64,000 nt of DNA, from contig NZ_CP127294.1 of the NCBI RefSeq assembly GCF_030285625.1, positions 2,304,001 to 2,368,000 on the forward strand, written 5' to 3'. This stretch comes from Amycolatopsis sp. 2-15. GTDB lineage: Bacteria > Actinomycetota > Actinomycetes > Mycobacteriales > Pseudonocardiaceae. Of this stretch, positions 54,936 through 62,848 are shown piece after piece. A model generated the notes under the pieces. It saw only the letters and a list, made by a program, of their open reading frames with translations. It was not told the DNA's origin and did no database searches. Position numbers and translations under genes: made by a program. The first letter of the stretch is position 1; each line of letters opens with the position of its first letter.

Positions 54936-54948
54936 AGCGAGTTCCAGC

Positions 54949-56052
54949 ATGGCAACCATCGCAACCCGTGTCATCGGCGGCGTCGACACCCACAAACACA
55001 CCCACTACGCGGCCGTGGTCGACGAGCACGGCCGGTTACTCGGACACCGTGAGTTCCCCGCCCGCGACCGCGGCTATGCACAGTTGTTGGAATGGATCAG
55101 GGGCCACGGCGTCATCGCCTCGATCGGTGTCGAGAGCACCGGGTCGTTCGGTGCTTCCCTGAGCAGGTTTCTCACCGCCGCCAACGTCCGGGTCATCGAG
55201 GTCAACCGGCCAAACCGTCTGGCCCGGCGTCTGGATGGCAAGTCCGACCGCCTGGACGCCGAGCAGATCGCCCGCGCTGTTCTCGGGCAAACATCGACCG
55301 CGACCCCGAAAGCCAAGTCTGGCGTCGTCGAGGTGATCCGAACCCTCCGAATCACCCGAACCAGCGCGGTCAAGGCCCGGACCCAGACGTTCAACACCCT
55401 CTGGGGCGTGATGATCGGTGCGCCCTCGCCCTTACGGGACGACCTGGTGGCCTTGACCAAGAGGACCCTGATCAACCGATGCCTGCAACTGGACCCAGAA
55501 ACCGATGACGTCCTCACTCTGATCGACGCACCCGAGCAGTTGCTCACGGCCGGAGTGACAACAGCGCTGCGCGACCTGGCACGCCGCTGGAAGGCATTGG
55601 ACGAAGAGATCACAACGCTCAACAAACAGATCGAGGCGTTGGTCCGCTCCACCGCGCCGGAACTCGTCGAACTTCACGGGGTGGGCATCGAGTTGGCTGG
55701 GCAATTCCTGGTCACCGCCGGCGACAACGCCGAGCGCATCCGCAGCGAGGCAGCCTTTGCCAAACTCTGCGGAGTCGCTCCACAACCAGCCAGTAGCGGC
55801 CGCACCACCGGCCGCCACCGGCTCAGCCGCAGCGGCGATCGCGCCGCGAACAGCGCCCTCTACATCGTGACCATCGTCCGCATGCGCCGTCACCAGCCCA
55901 CTCGTGACTACCTCGACCGGCGGACCGCCGAAGGACGGAGCAAACGCGAGATCATCCGCTGCCTCAAGCGCTACATCGCCCGCGAGATCTACGCCAACCT
56001 TCCGCGATCGGCGACGGTCGACCCAGAGCCAGCCCTTCCGAGCGTTGCTTGA
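54949..56052 (+). CDS. IS110-family recombinase (DEDD RuvC-like and Tnp domains)
   Basis: 367 residues. The N-terminal RuvC-like domain has the acidic residues in IGGVDTHKHTHYAAVV, IGVESTGSFG and DGKSDRLDAEQIARAVL (DxxD). A coiled-coil middle (about 175-230) leads to the C-terminal Tnp domain ELHGVGIELAGQFLVTAGDN...FAKLCGVAPQPASSGRTTGRHRLSRSGDRAANSALY, where a Ser in the SSG segment is expected to be the nucleophile. The ORF is intact and full-length, with GGAGGAG upstream of ATG 54949, so the element may still be mobile. Confidence 0.93.
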   Translation: MATIATRVIGGVDTHKHTHYAAVVDEHGRLLGHREFPARDRGYAQLLEWIRGHGVIASIGVESTGSFGASLSRFLTAANVRVIEVNRPNRLARRLDGKSDRLDAEQIARAVLGQTSTATPKAKSGVVEVIRTLRITRTSAVKARTQTFNTLWGVMIGAPSPLRDDLVALTKRTLINRCLQLDPETDDVLTLIDAPEQLLTAGVTTALRDLARRWKALDEEITTLNKQIEALVRSTAPELVELHGVGIELAGQFLVTAGDNAERIRSEAAFAKLCGVAPQPASSGRTTGRHRLSRSGDRAANSALYIVTIVRMRRHQPTRDYLDRRTAEGRSKREIIRCLKRYIAREIYANLPRSATVDPEPALPSVA

Positions 56053-56258
56053 CAAACATAGGAGCATCGAACGCTACAACCGCATCCTGGCCGAAGAATT
56101 CCTCTACGCCCACATCTGGACCAGCGAAGGGCAACGCACCGCAGCCTTGACGGTATGGAACATCCACTACAACTACCATCGACCACACACCACCGCTGGA
56201 AACCAGCCACCGGTCACCCGGCTCCACACCGGCGTCACCAACGTCACGGCCTCATACA

Positions 56259-56264
56259 GCTAGA
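56259..56264. repeat. Right copy of 6-bp target-site duplication GCTAGA
   Basis: It supplies the stop of the minus-strand SDR gene (CTA at 56260-56262) and also the TAG that ends the IS481 transposase frame (56261-56263). Confidence 0.8.
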
Positions 56265-57003
56265 TCTGTGCGAGAAATTCCTCCCAGGTGCGGGTGCCCT
56301 CGTCGGCGTCGAGGTTGAGGTTGTCGCCCGCGCGGTAGGCGCGGCCGGCCTTGCCGGGCAGGCGCACGGGCAGCTTGGGGCGACGTTTTCCGTTGGCCCG
56401 CAAATAATCCTCCACGAGCGCGCGCATGGTGTAGACCTTCGGTCCCGCCAGGTCGGGGACGCGGCCGGCGGGTGCGCCGAGGGTCAGTTCGGCGAGGCGG
56501 GCCGCGACGTCGTGGGCGTCCACCGGCTGGAACCGCATGCCGCCGGGTACGGGGACGACGGGCAGTTTCGCGGCGGCGCGCACGGCGTCGAGGCAGAAGC
56601 CGTGGAACTGGGCGGCGCGCAGGATCGTCCACGGTAGACCCGAGGCGATCACGGTTTTCTCCGCCTCGAACTTGCGCGTGAAGTAGCCCAGCGGCACGCG
56701 GTCGGCGGCGATCACCGAGATGAGCACGAAGTGGCCGACGCCCGCGCGTTCGGCGGCGTTCGCCAGGTTCGCGGTGGCCACATCGTCGCCCTTGGGCCCG
56801 CCGGCCAGGTGCAGCACCACGTCGACGCCGTCGACCGCGGCTTCGAGGCCGTCGCCGCTGAGCAGGTCGCACGCGAAGTACTCGATGCCGTCGGCGGGTT
56901 CGTGGGCGTGGCGGCTCAGCACGCGGACCTTCGCGTCCCGCAGCAGCGGGGTGACGAGGGTGCCGAGCGTGCCGGTGCCGCCGGTGATGAGGATCGTGCT
57001 CAT
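56260..57003 (-). CDS. NAD(P)-binding SDR / NmrA-like oxidoreductase (ECF41 partner)
   Basis: 247 residues. ILITGGTGTLGTLVTPLLRDAKVRVLSRH is the Rossmann nucleotide site (GGTGxxG) at the very N-terminus, followed by VDVVLHLAGGPKGDDVAT and GYFTRKFEAEKTVIASGLPWTILRA. This is the atypical SDR/NmrA type that lacks the YxxxK pair of classical SDRs (Y and K appear as YFTRK). ATG 57003 has GGAGGAAG upstream. It is divergent from the sigma factor gene, and such oxidoreductases are common partners of ECF41 factors. Substrate unknown. Confidence 0.85.
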   Translation of the reverse strand: MSTILITGGTGTLGTLVTPLLRDAKVRVLSRHAHEPADGIEYFACDLLSGDGLEAAVDGVDVVLHLAGGPKGDDVATANLANAAERAGVGHFVLISVIAADRVPLGYFTRKFEAEKTVIASGLPWTILRAAQFHGFCLDAVRAAAKLPVVPVPGGMRFQPVDAHDVAARLAELTLGAPAGRVPDLAGPKVYTMRALVEDYLRANGKRRPKLPVRLPGKAGRAYRAGDNLNLDADEGTRTWEEFLAQI

Positions 57004-57016
57004 TTCTTCCTCCGTT

Positions 57017-57032
57017 CCGGTCACGTGACCGG
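57017..57032. promoter_or_regulatory. Perfect 16-bp palindrome in the SDR/sigma intergenic region
   Basis: CCGGTCACGTGACCGG lies 14 bases before the SDR start and about 50 bases before the sigma gene. A TGTCACA box, like the ECF41 -35 element, occurs on the minus strand at 57081-57075, but I could not find a matching CGTC -10 at the usual distance. Confidence 0.35.
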
Positions 57033-57082
57033 GATTGTCGGTGTGTACTTCGGTGAACCCGCGCGACGGAGGAATGTGACAC

Positions 57083-57943
57083 GTGGACGAAAAGGCCTGG
57101 TTGGCGCAGCAGTTCGAGGAGAACCGGCCGCGGCTGCGCTCGGTCGCGTACCGGATGCTGGGCTCGCTGAGCGAAGCCGAAGACGCCGTGCAAGAAGCCT
57201 GGCTGCGGCTCGACGGCGTGGACTCGCGCGAGATCGAGAGCCTGCCGGCCTGGCTCACCACGGTCGTCTCGCGCCAGTGCCTCAACCAGCTGCGCACGCG
57301 CGAACGCCGGCGTGAGGACTCGCTCGACGCGCAGGTCCTCGAACGCGGCGACGACTTCGACCTCGAGGCGGAAGCGCAGCTCGCCGACTCGGTCGGGCTC
57401 GCGCTGCTGGTCGTGCTCGACTCACTGGGCCCGGCCGAGCGCATCGCGTTCGTGCTGCACGACATGTTCGCGGTGCCGTTCGAGGACATCGCCGTGATGC
57501 TCGACCGCACCCCGGCGGCCGTGCGCCAGATCGCCAGCCGCGCCCGGCGCCGGGTCCGGGGCGAGCAGCCGGCGGCCGACGTCACGCGCAGCCGCCGGGC
57601 CGTCGAGGCCTACCTGGCGGCCGCGCGCGGCGGTGACTTCGAGGCGCTGCTGCAGCTGCTCGATCCCGACGTGGTGCTGCAGGCCGACGCCGCCGTTTCG
57701 GGAGCTCCGGCGCCCGTCGTGCTGCGTGGCGTCCGCAGCGTGAGCAAGGGCGCGCTGCTCGCTTCGGCACGCGCGCGGGGCACGCAGGTGGCGCTGGTCA
57801 ACGGCGCTCCCGCCCTGGTGCTCGCGCCGCGCGGCCGCCTGGAGGTCGTGCTCACGTTCACCTTCGACGGCGACCGCATCACGGCCATCGACGTGGTCGG
57901 CGACCCCGAGCGACTCAACGCGCTCACGATCACCGTTCCCTAG
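57083..57943 (+). CDS. ECF41-type RNA polymerase sigma factor with SnoaL-like C-terminal domain
   Basis: 286 residues. Sigma region 2 (LRSVAYRMLGSLSEAEDAVQEAWLRL) and region 4 (DSLGPAERIAFVLHDMFAVPFEDIAVMLDRTPAAVRQIASRARRRV) are followed by a SnoaL/NTF2-like domain of about 115 residues (SRRAVEAYLAAARGGDFEALLQLLDPDVVL...). Near the end GDPERL corresponds to the NPDKL motif of ECF41. In this group the extension, not a separate anti-sigma protein, controls activity, and the usual target is the neighbouring oxidoreductase. GTG 57083 follows GGAGGA. Its TAG stop shares CTAG with the SMR gene. Confidence 0.88.
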   Translation: MDEKAWLAQQFEENRPRLRSVAYRMLGSLSEAEDAVQEAWLRLDGVDSREIESLPAWLTTVVSRQCLNQLRTRERRREDSLDAQVLERGDDFDLEAEAQLADSVGLALLVVLDSLGPAERIAFVLHDMFAVPFEDIAVMLDRTPAAVRQIASRARRRVRGEQPAADVTRSRRAVEAYLAAARGGDFEALLQLLDPDVVLQADAAVSGAPAPVVLRGVRSVSKGALLASARARGTQVALVNGAPALVLAPRGRLEVVLTFTFDGDRITAIDVVGDPERLNALTITVP

Positions 57944-58254
57944 TGCAGGACCTTCAACCCCACGACCCCCGCGACGATCAGCACCAGGCACGCGATGCGG
58001 CCGACCGTCGCGGGGTCGTGGAGGGCGAAGATGCCGTACAAGGCGGTCCCCACGGCACCGATGCCGACCCACACCGCGTAACCGGTGCCGAGGGGGATGC
58101 TGCGCAGGGCGTACGCGAGACCACCCATGCTGGCGATGAGGGCGACGAGGAAGACCACCGTCGGCCACAGTTTCGTGAAGCCCTTGGTGGCCGACAACGC
58201 CGCGGCCCACACGGTCTCGAGGACACCGGCGACGACGAGAACAACCCAAGCCAT
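57940..58254 (-). CDS. Small multidrug resistance (SMR) exporter, SugE/Gdx-like
   Basis: 104 residues with four membrane helices. MAWVVLVVAGVLETVWAAAL carries the essential Glu13-type residue, and GTGYAVWVGIGAVG is the SMR helix 3 signature. KGFTKLWPTVVF resembles the SugE/Gdx branch, which exports guanidinium, better than EmrE. ATG 58254 with AAAGG upstream is preferred; a frame to 58284 adds ten unrelated residues. It works as an antiparallel dimer. The leader has some likeness to a guanidine riboswitch but the core is not conserved. Confidence 0.85.
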   Translation of the reverse strand: MAWVVLVVAGVLETVWAAALSATKGFTKLWPTVVFLVALIASMGGLAYALRSIPLGTGYAVWVGIGAVGTALYGIFALHDPATVGRIACLVLIVAGVVGLKVLH

Positions 58255-58374
58255 GATCAGAACCTTTCGCAGTGACGTGTTCATCCACTGCGCCGTCTTG
58301 TCCTGACCGGGTACGACGCTCTCGTCCGGGACGCCCGGGTGGCGTCACGACGGAAGGTAGCACCATTCGGAACT

Positions 58375-59169
58375 CTAGGCGGGTGAGCTTCCCCGCCCTC
58401 CGGACTCGCTCTTTCGGGCGCGGAACACCGTCGTCACCAGTGGGTAGTCGAACTCGCCCGCGCCGGCTTCCGGCACCGCCAGGAGGTACTCACGAGCGGC
58501 AGCCAGGGCCGCGTCGCGTTCGGCCGGTTCGGCGACCAGGAAGTTGGAGTGCGTGGCGACGGTCGCGAGCAGTGTGTCGATCGTGCGGCGGTGCGTGTGC
58601 GGGAACTCGTGGTCCTCGAACGGCTCGAAGCCGGCCGCCGACAGGCCCTCGTTCTCGTCGCGGAACAGGCGGCTCACGCCCGTGCGCACGATCTTGGAGA
58701 ACTCGACCACCCACTCCACCGTCAGGTCGTCGTGGTTCCACAGCGCCACGACGACCCCGCCCGGGCGCAGCACCCGGTGGATCTCCGCGAACGCCGGCTC
58801 CAGATCGAACCAGTGCAGCGCCTGCCCGATGAACACGGCGTCGACGGACTCGTCGGCCAGCGGGATGTCCTCGGCCTTGCCCGTGAGCGCCGTCGTGTCC
58901 GGCAGGAGCTTGGACAGCTGGGCGAGCATGCCCTCGTCGGGCTCCACCGCGGTCACGGTGAGGCCGAGGTCGACCAGCCCCTGCGTGAGCTTTCCGGTGC
59001 CGGCGGCGAGGTCGAGCACCTCGCGCGCGTCGTGCGCGGCGCCGGCGAGCCCCCATTCCACGGCGGCCTGCGGGTAGTCGGGCCGGTGCTCGGCGTAGGC
59101 GGCGGCGTGGCCGCCGAACGACGAGGCGCGGCGGGCGTGGAGTTCCTGGTCATACGTGGGATCGGTCAC
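58375..59169 (-). CDS. Class I SAM-dependent methyltransferase
   Basis: 264 residues. [14 protein letters not shown] precedes motif [20 protein letters not shown], then VEPDEGM (acidic ribose-binding), [24 protein letters not shown] (motif II/III) and [15 protein letters not shown]. This is the Methyltransf_11 type seen in ubiquinone- and small-molecule methylases; the substrate is not evident. GTG 59169 is 8 bases after a TAGTCT box on the minus strand and begins the conserved [21 protein letters not shown] region. It is divergent from lysS. Confidence 0.87.
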   Translation of the reverse strand: MTDPTYDQELHARRASSFGGHAAAYAEHRPDYPQAAVEWGLAGAAHDAREVLDLAAGTGKLTQGLVDLGLTVTAVEPDEGMLAQLSKLLPDTTALTGKAEDIPLADESVDAVFIGQALHWFDLEPAFAEIHRVLRPGGVVVALWNHDDLTVEWVVEFSKIVRTGVSRLFRDENEGLSAAGFEPFEDHEFPHTHRRTIDTLLATVATHSNFLVAEPAERDAALAAAREYLLAVPEAGAGEFDYPLVTTVFRARKSESGGRGSSPA

Positions 59170-59250
59170 GGGAACCGAGACTAATACGGGAAAAGGCAGC
59201 ACCGGTGCCTCGAAGGGTAATCCGGTTGGCGTAGCCGACCAGCGGGTTCG

Positions 59251-59256
59251 TACGCT
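59251..59256 (+). promoter_or_regulatory. Predicted -10 box of lysS
   Basis: TACGCT ends 7 bases before ATG 59264, with TTGGCG 19 bases upstream (59226-59231); a leaderless start is likely. Confidence 0.5.
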
Positions 59257-59263
59257 ATGGCCC

Positions 59264-60772
59264 ATGACCGAATTCCCCGCGCCCGACGCGCTGCGCGAAG
59301 ACGACCTGCCCGAACAGATGCGGGTGCGCCGGGACAAGCGCGACCGGATAATCGCGGAGGGTGTCGATCCTTACCCCGTGGAGGTTCCCCGCACCCACTC
59401 GCTTGCCGAGATCCGGGCCGCGCACACAGATCTCGCGCCCGACACCGCCACTGGTCAGACGGTCGGCGTCACCGGCCGGGTGATGTTTCTGCGCAATACG
59501 GGCAAACTGTGTTTCGCCACTCTTCGTGAGGGCGACGGCACGGAACTGCAGGCGATGCTCAGCCTCGCGAAGGTCGGTGAGGAGTCGCTCGCGTCGTGGA
59601 AGAGCGATGTCGATCTCGGTGACCACGTATTCGTCTCCGGCGAGGTGATCACTTCCAAGCGCGGTGAGCTTTCCGTGATGGCCGACAAGTGGCAGCTCAC
59701 GTCGAAGGCGCTGCGGCCGCTGCCCAACACGCACTCCGACCTCGCCGAGGAAACGCGAATCCGGCAGCGTTATGTCGACTTGATTCTGCGCGATCGGGCC
59801 CGCGATGTGGTGCGCACTCGCGCCGGCGTGGTGCGCTCGCTGCGCGAGTCGTTCCACCGCCGTGGATTCACCGAGGTCGAGACGCCGATGCTGCAGACGC
59901 TGCACGGCGGCGCCGCGGCCAGGCCATTCGTCACACATTCGAATGCGTTCGACCTCGAGCTGTACCTGCGCATCGCGCCGGAGCTCTACCTCAAGCGCTG
60001 CGTGGTCGGCGGGATCGAGAAGGTTTTCGAGATCAACCGCAACTTCCGCAACGAGGGCAGCGACTCCTCGCACTCGCCCGAGTTCGCGATGCTGGAGTAC
60101 TACGAGGCCTACGCCACATACGACACGAATGCCGTGATGACCCGCGAACTCATCCAGGAGGCCGCGGAGAACGTGCTCGGCACCCAGGTCGTCACCCTCG
60201 TCGACGGAACGGAGTACGACCTTTCCGGCGAATGGACGACACTCGGCATGTACGAGTCGCTGTCGGAGGCATTGGGTGAAGAAGTGTCACCCGAGACTCC
60301 CGCCGAGCGGTTGCACAAGATCGCCGCGGCGCGCGAGATCGAGGTGGACCCGAAGCTCGGCCACGGCAAACTTGTCGAAGAACTGTGGGAACACCTCGTG
60401 GGCGACGATCTCTCCGCGCCCACATTTGTGCGTGATTTTCCGCTCGAGACATCCCCTCTGACCAGGCAGCATCGGAGCCGGGCCGGGGTCGCGGAGAAGT
60501 GGGACCTCTACGTGCGCGGTTTCGAACTCGCCACGGGTTACTCCGAGCTGGTGGATCCGGTCGTGGAGCGGCAGCGCCTCACCGAACAGTCCCTCCTGGC
60601 GGCACAGGGTGATAGCGAGGCCATGCGTCTCGACGAGGATTTCCTTCGCGCCCTGGAGTACGGAATGCCGCCGAGCGGTGGAGTCGGAATGGGAGTCGAC
60701 CGGCTGCTCATGGCGCTGACCGGTCTCGGTATCCGGGAGACGATCCTCTTCCCCCTCGTACGGCCGGAATAA
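59264..60772 (+). CDS. lysS: Lysyl-tRNA synthetase, class II
   Basis: Charges tRNA-Lys. 502 residues. The N-terminal OB-fold anticodon-binding domain (about 60-160, [23 protein letters not shown]) precedes the class II core: motif 1 around [10 protein letters not shown], motif 2 [20 protein letters not shown] and motif 3 [15 protein letters not shown]. The chain ends shortly after, with no lysX-type membrane domain. In mycobacteria it directly follows coaX and precedes lsr2; here about 5.4 kb of inserted genes separate it from coaX. Confidence 0.97.
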   Translation: MTEFPAPDALREDDLPEQMRVRRDKRDRIIAEGVDPYPVEVPRTHSLAEIRAAHTDLAPDTATGQTVGVTGRVMFLRNTGKLCFATLREGDGTELQAMLSLAKVGEESLASWKSDVDLGDHVFVSGEVITSKRGELSVMADKWQLTSKALRPLPNTHSDLAEETRIRQRYVDLILRDRARDVVRTRAGVVRSLRESFHRRGFTEVETPMLQTLHGGAAARPFVTHSNAFDLELYLRIAPELYLKRCVVGGIEKVFEINRNFRNEGSDSSHSPEFAMLEYYEAYATYDTNAVMTRELIQEAAENVLGTQVVTLVDGTEYDLSGEWTTLGMYESLSEALGEEVSPETPAERLHKIAAAREIEVDPKLGHGKLVEELWEHLVGDDLSAPTFVRDFPLETSPLTRQHRSRAGVAEKWDLYVRGFELATGYSELVDPVVERQRLTEQSLLAAQGDSEAMRLDEDFLRALEYGMPPSGGVGMGVDRLLMALTGLGIRETILFPLVRPE

Positions 60773-60922
60773 CCCACCCGTCGGTAGGAACCGGCCGGGT
60801 TTATCTCAAACGAGATTTGCACGCGGCCGGATGAGCGGGTATTAATGTGAGTGACAAAGACTTCTGTCCCGGGGCTCGCCCCGTAACCAGATCATTCGCG
60901 TAAGCCCCGCAGGAGGAATCAG
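60773..60922. other. lsr2 upstream region
   Basis: 150 bases with an ATCTC-AAAC-GAGAT inverted repeat (near 60802-60815) and a TATTAAT stretch near 60840, a plausible -10 in a locally AT-rich segment. Lsr2 binds AT-rich DNA, so autoregulation here is possible. Confidence 0.35.
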
Positions 60923-61276
60923 ATGGCACAGAAGGTGCTCGTCTCCCTGGTCGATGACCTCGACGGCAGTGAGGCCGAAGAGACCGTCGAGTTCGGTTTG
61001 GACGGTGTGACCTACCAGATCGACCTGTCCTCGGAAAACGCCGAAGAGTTGCGCGACGCACTGGCCCAGTACGTGGAGCACGCTCGCCGTGCGGGTGGCC
61101 GCAAGCGCGCCGCACTGCGTCCGGTCGCGGGTGCGAAGGCTTCGGCCCGCCCGGCCACGGTCGACCGCGAGCAGAACCAGGCCATTCGTGCCTGGGCGCG
61201 CAAGAACGGTTTCGCGGTTTCCGACCGGGGCCGGATCCCGTCGGAGGTCGTGGAGGCCTACCACCAGAAGAACTGA
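60923..61276 (+). CDS. lsr2: Lsr2 nucleoid-associated xenogeneic silencer
   Basis: 117 residues. The N-terminal oligomerisation domain ([33 protein letters not shown]) is joined by a basic Ala-rich linker to the C-terminal DNA-binding domain [27 protein letters not shown], whose RGR inserts in the minor groove of AT-rich DNA. Acts like H-NS, silencing horizontally acquired genes. AGGAGG upstream gives a strong ribosome site. A perfect terminator follows. Confidence 0.97.
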   Translation: MAQKVLVSLVDDLDGSEAEETVEFGLDGVTYQIDLSSENAEELRDALAQYVEHARRAGGRKRAALRPVAGAKASARPATVDREQNQAIRAWARKNGFAVSDRGRIPSEVVEAYHQKN

Positions 61277-61293
61277 GGGGCACAACGAGGAGG

Positions 61294-61324
61294 CGGCCGC
61301 CGGGTTATTTCCGGCGGCCGTTTT
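61294..61324 (+). terminator. Terminator of lsr2
   Basis: Perfect 10-bp arms CGGCCGCCGG (61294-61303) and CCGGCGGCCG (61311-61320), 7-base loop, TTTT. Confidence 0.9.
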
Positions 61325-61370
61325 GCTTGTCCGGTTTCTGTCCGGTCGCTTGTGCCGGGTCGGCTTGCGT

Positions 61371-62194
61371 TCAGTGCGGCTTGTGTTCGATCGGTTCGGC
61401 TGAGGCGGCGAGGCGGGCCGAACGGGCGAACTCCCCGGGCGAGGATCCGGTCACCGCGCGGAAATCGCGGGTGAAGTGCGGTTGATCGCTATAGCCGAGC
61501 CGGGCGGCGAGGTCCGCGAAATCGGGACTGTCGGCGTCGGCGAGGTTGCGCGCGGCATCGTTCAGGCGGTATATCCGGATCGCCCACTTGGGCGTGCAGC
61601 CGACGTGTTCCGCGAAGAGCCGCTGAAGTGCCCGTGCGGACAAGCCGGCGCTCGCGGCGAGTTGATCGACGCGCGTGATTTCCGGATCCTCCGCGATTGT
61701 TTCCACCGCGGCGGCGGCCGTCCGCGCGGCGGATGGAAGAGCCGAGTGCTTTGCGATCAGCAAGTTGTCGACTGCAGCGATCATTTCCCGATCGTCACTC
61801 GCATTTCGCACCGATTCGGCCGCTTCGGTGCCGTCGTGGCCGAAGACGTCCGCCAGCGGAACGGATCGGTCCGCGAGCATCCGCACGGGGGCGCCGAGGA
61901 AAGGGTGGAAGCACCCCGGCCGGAACCGCACGCCGAGGCCGTGGGCGCGGCCCTCGAGCCGGTGCGTGAACAGCGTGTGGCCCGGACCGTAGACGCCGCG
62001 CGCGCCGGGAAGAAGGTCACGTGCACGGCGATGTTGGGCAGCACGTGCTGGTCGTGGAAGCCGTCGAGGTCCCAGCGCAGCACCCAGTGGTAGTCGACGA
62101 ACTCGGCGAGCGCGGGTGCCGGCGTGTGGCGGGCGAGCGTGAACTTCGTGCGGGCCACGTGCTCGTCGACGATGCCGCGCGGGATCCGGCGCAT
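61371..62194 (-). pseudogene. AraC-family regulator interrupted by a frameshift
   Basis: The N-terminal part (62194 to about 62005) reads VDYHWVLRWDLDGFHDQHVLPNIAVHVTFFPA, typical of AraC proteins of the DUF6597 kind. The rest is in another frame, entering at GVYGPGHTLFTHRLEGRAHGLGVRFRPGCFHPFLG and ending with the AraC DNA-binding domain (VDQLAASAGLSARALQRLFAEHVG and LAARLGYSDQPHFTRDFRAVTGSSPGEF). The change of frame is in the GC run at 61995-62007 and needs one extra base to repair. TAGCGT 7 bases before ATG 62194 suggests a leaderless start. Either a real loss or a sequencing error. Confidence 0.8.
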
Positions 62195-62259
62195 GCGCTT
62201 CACGCTAGTGCGTCGCGTTCGTTCAAGACGGCCGTCACCCGCCGTGCTTGGCTTCGCGC

Positions 62260-62841
62260 ATGACCGACCACTCCGCCCTGCTGCGCCCGGCCGCGGCCGA
62301 GTTCCTGCGCGTGGCGGCCGCCGCGCAACCGCTCACGGCGCCCACCCCGTGCACCGGCTACGACGTGCGCGGCCTGCTCAACCACCTGCTCTACTGGGGC
62401 CCCTGGCTCGCCGCCGCCGGCCGGCGCGAGACGTACACGGCGACCGGCACCGAAGCCGACGCCGTCCTCGTCGGCGAAGACTGGCTCGCGACGCTGGAGA
62501 AGCAGACCGAAGACCTCGTCGACGCCTTCGCGCCCGCGGCCGCGTGGGAAGGCCTGGCGACGCTCGGCTCGGCCACGATGCCCGCGGCGACCGTCGGCGA
62601 CATGGTGCTCGGCGAGTTCGTGATTCACGGCTGGGATCTCGCCCGCGCGGCCGGCACACCGTTGACCTGCTCCGAAGAAGCCACAGCGGCCGCGGAAGCC
62701 GTGCGCGCCTCCGCGGTCGCCATGGGCGAGCAGGCGCGCGCGATGGGCGTCTACGGCCCCGAGGTGCCGGTTCCGGCCGGCGCTCCGGCCCTCGACCGCG
62801 CGCTGGGCGCTTCGGGCCGCGACCCGGCGTGGACTGTGTGA
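62260..62841 (+). CDS. TIGR03086-type DinB-like metal-binding protein
   Basis: 193 residues in the DinB/mycothiol-dependent maleylpyruvate-isomerase-like superfamily. TPCTGYDVRGLLNHLLYW at the N-terminus and GEFVIHGWDLARAAG in the middle carry the metal-binding histidines of this fold. Members often work as mycothiol transferases, and mycothiol is the main thiol of actinobacteria; the substrate is unknown. ATG 62260 lacks a strong ribosome site. It converges on fhuF with 7 bases between stops. Confidence 0.82.
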   Translation: MTDHSALLRPAAAEFLRVAAAAQPLTAPTPCTGYDVRGLLNHLLYWGPWLAAAGRRETYTATGTEADAVLVGEDWLATLEKQTEDLVDAFAPAAAWEGLATLGSATMPAATVGDMVLGEFVIHGWDLARAAGTPLTCSEEATAAAEAVRASAVAMGEQARAMGVYGPEVPVPAGAPALDRALGASGRDPAWTV

Positions 62842-62848
62842 CCTGCGA

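Larger units (their letters stand above)
54701..56066 (+). mobile_element. IS110-family insertion sequence
   Basis: Inserted in the IS481 transposase gene. The dinucleotide TC is present at both junctions (54701-54702 and 56067-56068), so one unit length is about 1366 bases. There are no terminal inverted repeats. A non-coding left end of about 245 bases precedes the recombinase and only about 15 bases follow it, the IS110-group layout. Confidence 0.85.
53782..56258 (+). mobile_element. IS481-family insertion sequence, interrupted by an IS110-family element
   Basis: The left end TGTTGCGGGTCATGACGTTG (53782 on) and the right end read inward from 56258 (TGTATGAGGCCGTGACGTTG) are imperfect inverted repeats of about 28 bases beginning with TGT, as in IS481. 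A GCTAGA duplication flanks the element. Removing the inner IS110 (about 1366 bases) leaves 1111 bases, a normal IS481 length. It separates coaX from its former neighbour at 56260. Confidence 0.85.
53896..56263 (+). pseudogene. IS481-family DDE transposase split by IS110
   Basis: The N-terminal part (53896-54702) has two helix-turn-helix regions (for example QTRPIAHVAAEMGISRQCASKWV) and catalytic Asp residues in MVHLDVKKTG and LVTDNGACY, ending at TPRHNGK. The rest resumes at about 56069 with ERYNRILAEEFLYAHIW and ends TASYS. The break falls exactly at NGK-V-ERYN, just before the catalytic Glu. Joined through the shared TC, the frame is perfect. As it stands the left part reads 19 foreign residues to a stop at 54759 and cannot be active. 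Confidence 0.9.

Noticed and set aside
57075..57081. ECF41 target promoter driving the SDR gene
   Set aside because: The TGTCACA -35 is present but no CGTC -10 occurs at 16-17 bases, so I list only the palindrome as regulatory.
58255..58374. Guanidine-I (ykkC) riboswitch upstream of the SMR gene
   Set aside because: CTACCTTCCG and CGGACGAGAG recall the conserved CTAGGGTTCCG and GGTCCGAGAG, and Gdx-type exporters often have it, but the invariant bases and the ACACGG...AAAAGCCC part are not kept. A covariance search would decide.
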